Positions 5,503 through 7,939 of a stretch of DNA of 7,939 nucleotides are shown in pieces. The position numbers and the translations under genes were made by a program. Below the pieces are notes generated by a model. That model made no database searches and was not told where the DNA came from. It saw nothing but the letters and a program-made list of their open reading frames with translations. Each line of letters starts with the position of its first letter. The stretch's first letter is position 1. This stretch comes from Candidatus Peregrinibacteria bacterium (GTDB lineage Bacteria; Patescibacteriota; Gracilibacteria; UBA1369; LOWO2-01-FULL-3), in the NCBI GenBank assembly GCA_018664365.1, contig JABJOK010000043.1:1-7939 (forward strand). Reading direction: 5' to 3'.

Positions 5503-7939
5503 ATGGCTCCAGATCAAAACGACTCAATTGAAACAACTGGTCTTGACGACTTACTTGCAATGCTTGAAGCAGGAAATCCTGAAGCAACAGATATAATGAC
5601 TGCAGGAGAAGCAGGGAAAGAATCCGGAGAAGGAGATGTCGACAAAGTTCAAACCTTAAGTGCCAGAAGGCTTAGAGAACAAGAAAGAATGGCAAGTGTA
5701 TCTGCAGGTCTACAAAACACACCTAGAGAAGAACAAACACCCGGCTTTCTTGGAATAGAAGATGTAGTAGCCTTTAAACGCCTTCCAAAAGGATCAAAAA
5801 TAATAGAGATAACAGTGCCAACTAGTACAATAGATGCACTACACAAAGCTTTAGAGAGATTGAATTTAACTAGGCATCTGAAAAAAACTGAAGCTCCAAT
5901 AAAAAGCCCAACAGACCCAACTCCAGAGACATCGGACCTAACTACTGAACAATTCTTAGTAACATCAGATCAAAATGCACTTGAACTATTAAGCATTTTT
6001 CAAAGAAGAAATGAACCAGCACACATCACTTTATACAACGCCCCTGACGTCCCTGTTCTAAGAATCAACGAACACTTACTACCTATTCACGCACACATAG
6101 CAGCACCACGAAGTCCAAAAGACCCTAGGAAAGATATATTTAAAACTCTGGATGTTGTTAGACCAAGTGGAGAAACTACAACAATTACACAAGCTTCACA
6201 CACAACGACTCCAAAAAGATTTCCTGCAATACATGCAACAGTGCCGTCAGTAATGAATACTCAAGCGCGTCCTGAAATCCCAAACAATAGAAGTTGTACA
6301 TTTTTAATCATAGACATAAATAAGCTAGCGGGTGATGAAAAAAGTGTTCAAGCAATTGCTGAAGTAACATCACGACTATCAAGATCCAAAGATTTTCAAT
6401 TTACAACTGACCAAGACGGAAACCTAGTAATCATTGCTCTAGCTGAAAGAGCTGGTGGCGTTCTCGGGGGAAGATGGGCTAAATCAATAGAAGAAGCCAC
6501 CAACGGAACTGCAAACATGTACCTAGGTTTTGGAACAATAAAACAAGAAGAGGGAGCAACTGTAATTGAACAATATCCAACAAAAGAAAGAAGAGAAACA
6601 TGGCAATCAATGCCACCGACTATCTACACAGATACAAAACAAGCAGAAAACTTAGGGTCCGGGCGAAACGCAAGCCTATACCAATTAGAGTTTGGACCAA
6701 CAGACCAAGAAGGTTTATCCATAGTTAGCAAAGTCGAAAGGGGCGCGAAAAAAGAAGCTTTAAATGTTATAGGAAGAGACGAAATAATAGCAAGAATTCT
6801 CAAGATTCTATCAAGTGAACATCCAGCTAGAGCCTTAGTGTTCAATGGAGTCGCCGGTGTAGGAAAAACAACAATACTAGAAGAAATAGAAAGACTAATT
6901 CCGAGTACTGTATTAATAAGAATGGACTCAACAGGAGAAGGTCTTCCAGGTGAAGGTATTATCCAGTTTTCAGAAGAATTGGCAACAGTTATGGTCGATC
7001 GCCTAAGTCCACAAATGCAAGAACAATACGCTAAAGTCTTGGAACATCTCTACGAATTCACAAATAAACCTGTGCATGAAAAATTGGATGTAGCCAGTTC
7101 AAGAACAGAAACTTCACTACTAAAAAATACATGTCTTGAAGCACTGAAAATTCTTGAAATTGCACAAGGAGCATTCCCCCTAATCATTGACGACACGCAT
7201 CACATAGATAGAGCTTCTGATGATTCACTGATGGAGATGGCCTACGAGTTTAATACTGAATCAGATTCAAAAGTAGTAGTGTCTCAAAGACACGAAGAAC
7301 GCTTCAGAGCAGAAGCACAGAGAACATTTGTGAAAAAAGTTAACGCACTCAGATCTCGCAACACAGGCCTCGGAGAAGATGGCGAAGAAAGAGAAAATGT
7401 TGAAACAATTTTAGTAGAAATACTAGACTTCACCAACCCTGAAATTGCAAAACCATACGCAAAAAGATTTGTACCAAAAGAACTACTTACAGATGCCTCA
7501 ACCGGCAAACCACGAGAAATTGGAGACTGGATTTTAGAATTGGCCAAAGGCACAGGAATGCCAATAACCATGGATGATAGACTAATACAGCTTGCTAGTA
7601 ATCCGAGGAATTTTATACCAGGAGAAGATGAAATTGGTGCCAGTCCAGAAGTAATAGCAGAAATACTAGTAGAAGCCAAAAAACATTCAGACCTTGGAGT
7701 CCTTCTTGCACGTAGAATAGAAAAACTCGATCCAAACAATGCTCTAGCCTTTCAACTACTCGCAATACCACAGAGAACCATAAAGTCAGGAGATCTTAGA
7801 GACTTGGTTGAATATGCACGAAGAAGACAAATCGGAAAAGGAGAAGAACCTGAAGCGTATTCAATAAAAGATATGGTCCAACAAGATTACATTGTCACAG
7901 CAGATGGAACCCCAGCTGATGAAGTAAAAGGAAAAACTC
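5503..7939 (+). CDS. STAND/AAA_16-type P-loop ATPase with possible degenerate cyclase-like domain (partial)
   Basis: 812 codons are visible and the gene continues past the window. Residues 1-80 are acidic and low in complexity, and 81-260 are unassigned. Residues about 264-395 may be a degenerate class III nucleotide-cyclase homology domain: FLIIDI with Asp271, then TDQDGNLVIIAL with Asp305, where active cyclases have their two metal-binding aspartates; the later Asn/Arg catalytic pair is not evident. The ATPase follows: the GRDEIIARIL entry motif (424-433), Walker A GVAGVGKTT (449-457), Walker B FPLIIDD (558-564) then THHID, and a sensor-like VVVSQRHEERF (591-601). Next come GKPREIGDWILELAKG (668-683) and RRIEKLDPNNALAFQLLAI (737-755), the pattern of the 'GNPLFLEEL' and 'RLDRLDP' segments of AAA_16/STAND regulators. 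These proteins are usually signal-responsive NTPases with C-terminal TPR or similar repeats; that part is not visible here. No signal peptide or membrane helix is seen, so it should be cytoplasmic. The ATG at 5503 is the only one after an in-frame stop at 5434; no Shine-Dalgarno. Confidence 0.85.
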   Translation, partial: MAPDQNDSIETTGLDDLLAMLEAGNPEATDIMTAGEAGKESGEGDVDKVQTLSARRLREQERMASVSAGLQNTPREEQTPGFLGIEDVVAFKRLPKGSKIIEITVPTSTIDALHKALERLNLTRHLKKTEAPIKSPTDPTPETSDLTTEQFLVTSDQNALELLSIFQRRNEPAHITLYNAPDVPVLRINEHLLPIHAHIAAPRSPKDPRKDIFKTLDVVRPSGETTTITQASHTTTPKRFPAIHATVPSVMNTQARPEIPNNRSCTFLIIDINKLAGDEKSVQAIAEVTSRLSRSKDFQFTTDQDGNLVIIALAERAGGVLGGRWAKSIEEATNGTANMYLGFGTIKQEEGATVIEQYPTKERRETWQSMPPTIYTDTKQAENLGSGRNASLYQLEFGPTDQEGLSIVSKVERGAKKEALNVIGRDEIIARILKILSSEHPARALVFNGVAGVGKTTILEEIERLIPSTVLIRMDSTGEGLPGEGIIQFSEELATVMVDRLSPQMQEQYAKVLEHLYEFTNKPVHEKLDVASSRTETSLLKNTCLEALKILEIAQGAFPLIIDDTHHIDRASDDSLMEMAYEFNTESDSKVVVSQRHEERFRAEAQRTFVKKVNALRSRNTGLGEDGEERENVETILVEILDFTNPEIAKPYAKRFVPKELLTDASTGKPREIGDWILELAKGTGMPITMDDRLIQLASNPRNFIPGEDEIGASPEVIAEILVEAKKHSDLGVLLARRIEKLDPNNALAFQLLAIPQRTIKSGDLRDLVEYARRRQIGKGEEPEAYSIKDMVQQDYIVTADGTPADEVKGKT

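Noticed and set aside
5649..7739. Minus-strand open frames at 5649-5846, 6624-6845 and 7284-7739
   Set aside because: They are antisense to the plus-strand ATPase gene, which carries clear Walker motifs.
1..7939. CRISPR arrays, rRNA genes, and use of TGA as a sense codon
   Set aside because: No regularly spaced repeats and no rRNA motifs were seen, and all genes read through without an in-frame TGA.

Overview
The window looks like chromosomal DNA of an AT-rich bacterium. Nothing in it fixes the phylum. A lineage of the Patescibacteria/CPR type is a guess from three things: AT-rich genes without Shine-Dalgarno sequences, a very large envelope protein of no known family beside gyrB, and the lack of recognisable accessory machinery. 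The AT-rich genes contain no in-frame TGA, so the standard code is sufficient and the TGA-to-glycine code of Gracilibacteria/Absconditabacteria is not indicated.

Layout. Three genes lie on the minus strand and one on the plus strand. Reading the minus strand from right to left: a structured leader RNA (about 5141-5358) and an MFS transporter gene (5140-3848); then an 856-residue single-pass membrane protein with a FecR-like domain (3603-1033); then the N-terminal 319 codons of gyrB (958-1, running off the window). On the plus strand a long gene starts at 5503 and runs off the right end. Its 812 visible residues hold an unknown N-terminal region, a possible degenerate class III nucleotide-cyclase-like domain, and a STAND/AAA_16-type P-loop ATPase.

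Composition. The transporter gene and most of its leader are clearly richer in GC than their surroundings. Hand-counted 60-base lines give 50-58% in the transporter and 47-48% in the leader, against 28-35% in the FecR-like gene and 37-43% in the plus-strand gene. The transporter is also the only gene here with a strong Shine-Dalgarno sequence. The island is bordered by an exact 11-bp inverted repeat and ends in a hairpin terminator, so it looks like a transferred cassette.

Regulation. The 5141-5502 intergenic region holds two divergent promoters. The minus-strand one (TTGAGA-17-TATAAG) would produce a leader of about 217 nt. That leader can fold into a multibranched structure closed by a 13-bp helix, and a downstream copy of one helix strand offers an alternative partner, which is the layout of a strand-exchange riboregulator. 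The plus-strand extended -10 promoter sits inside a long exact inverted repeat that looks like an operator. The FecR-like gene has a strong extended -10 promoter only about 9 nt before its ATG, so its mRNA should be almost leaderless. The leader RNA with its transporter is the best candidate here for an undescribed system. The cyclase-like/ATPase protein is second.
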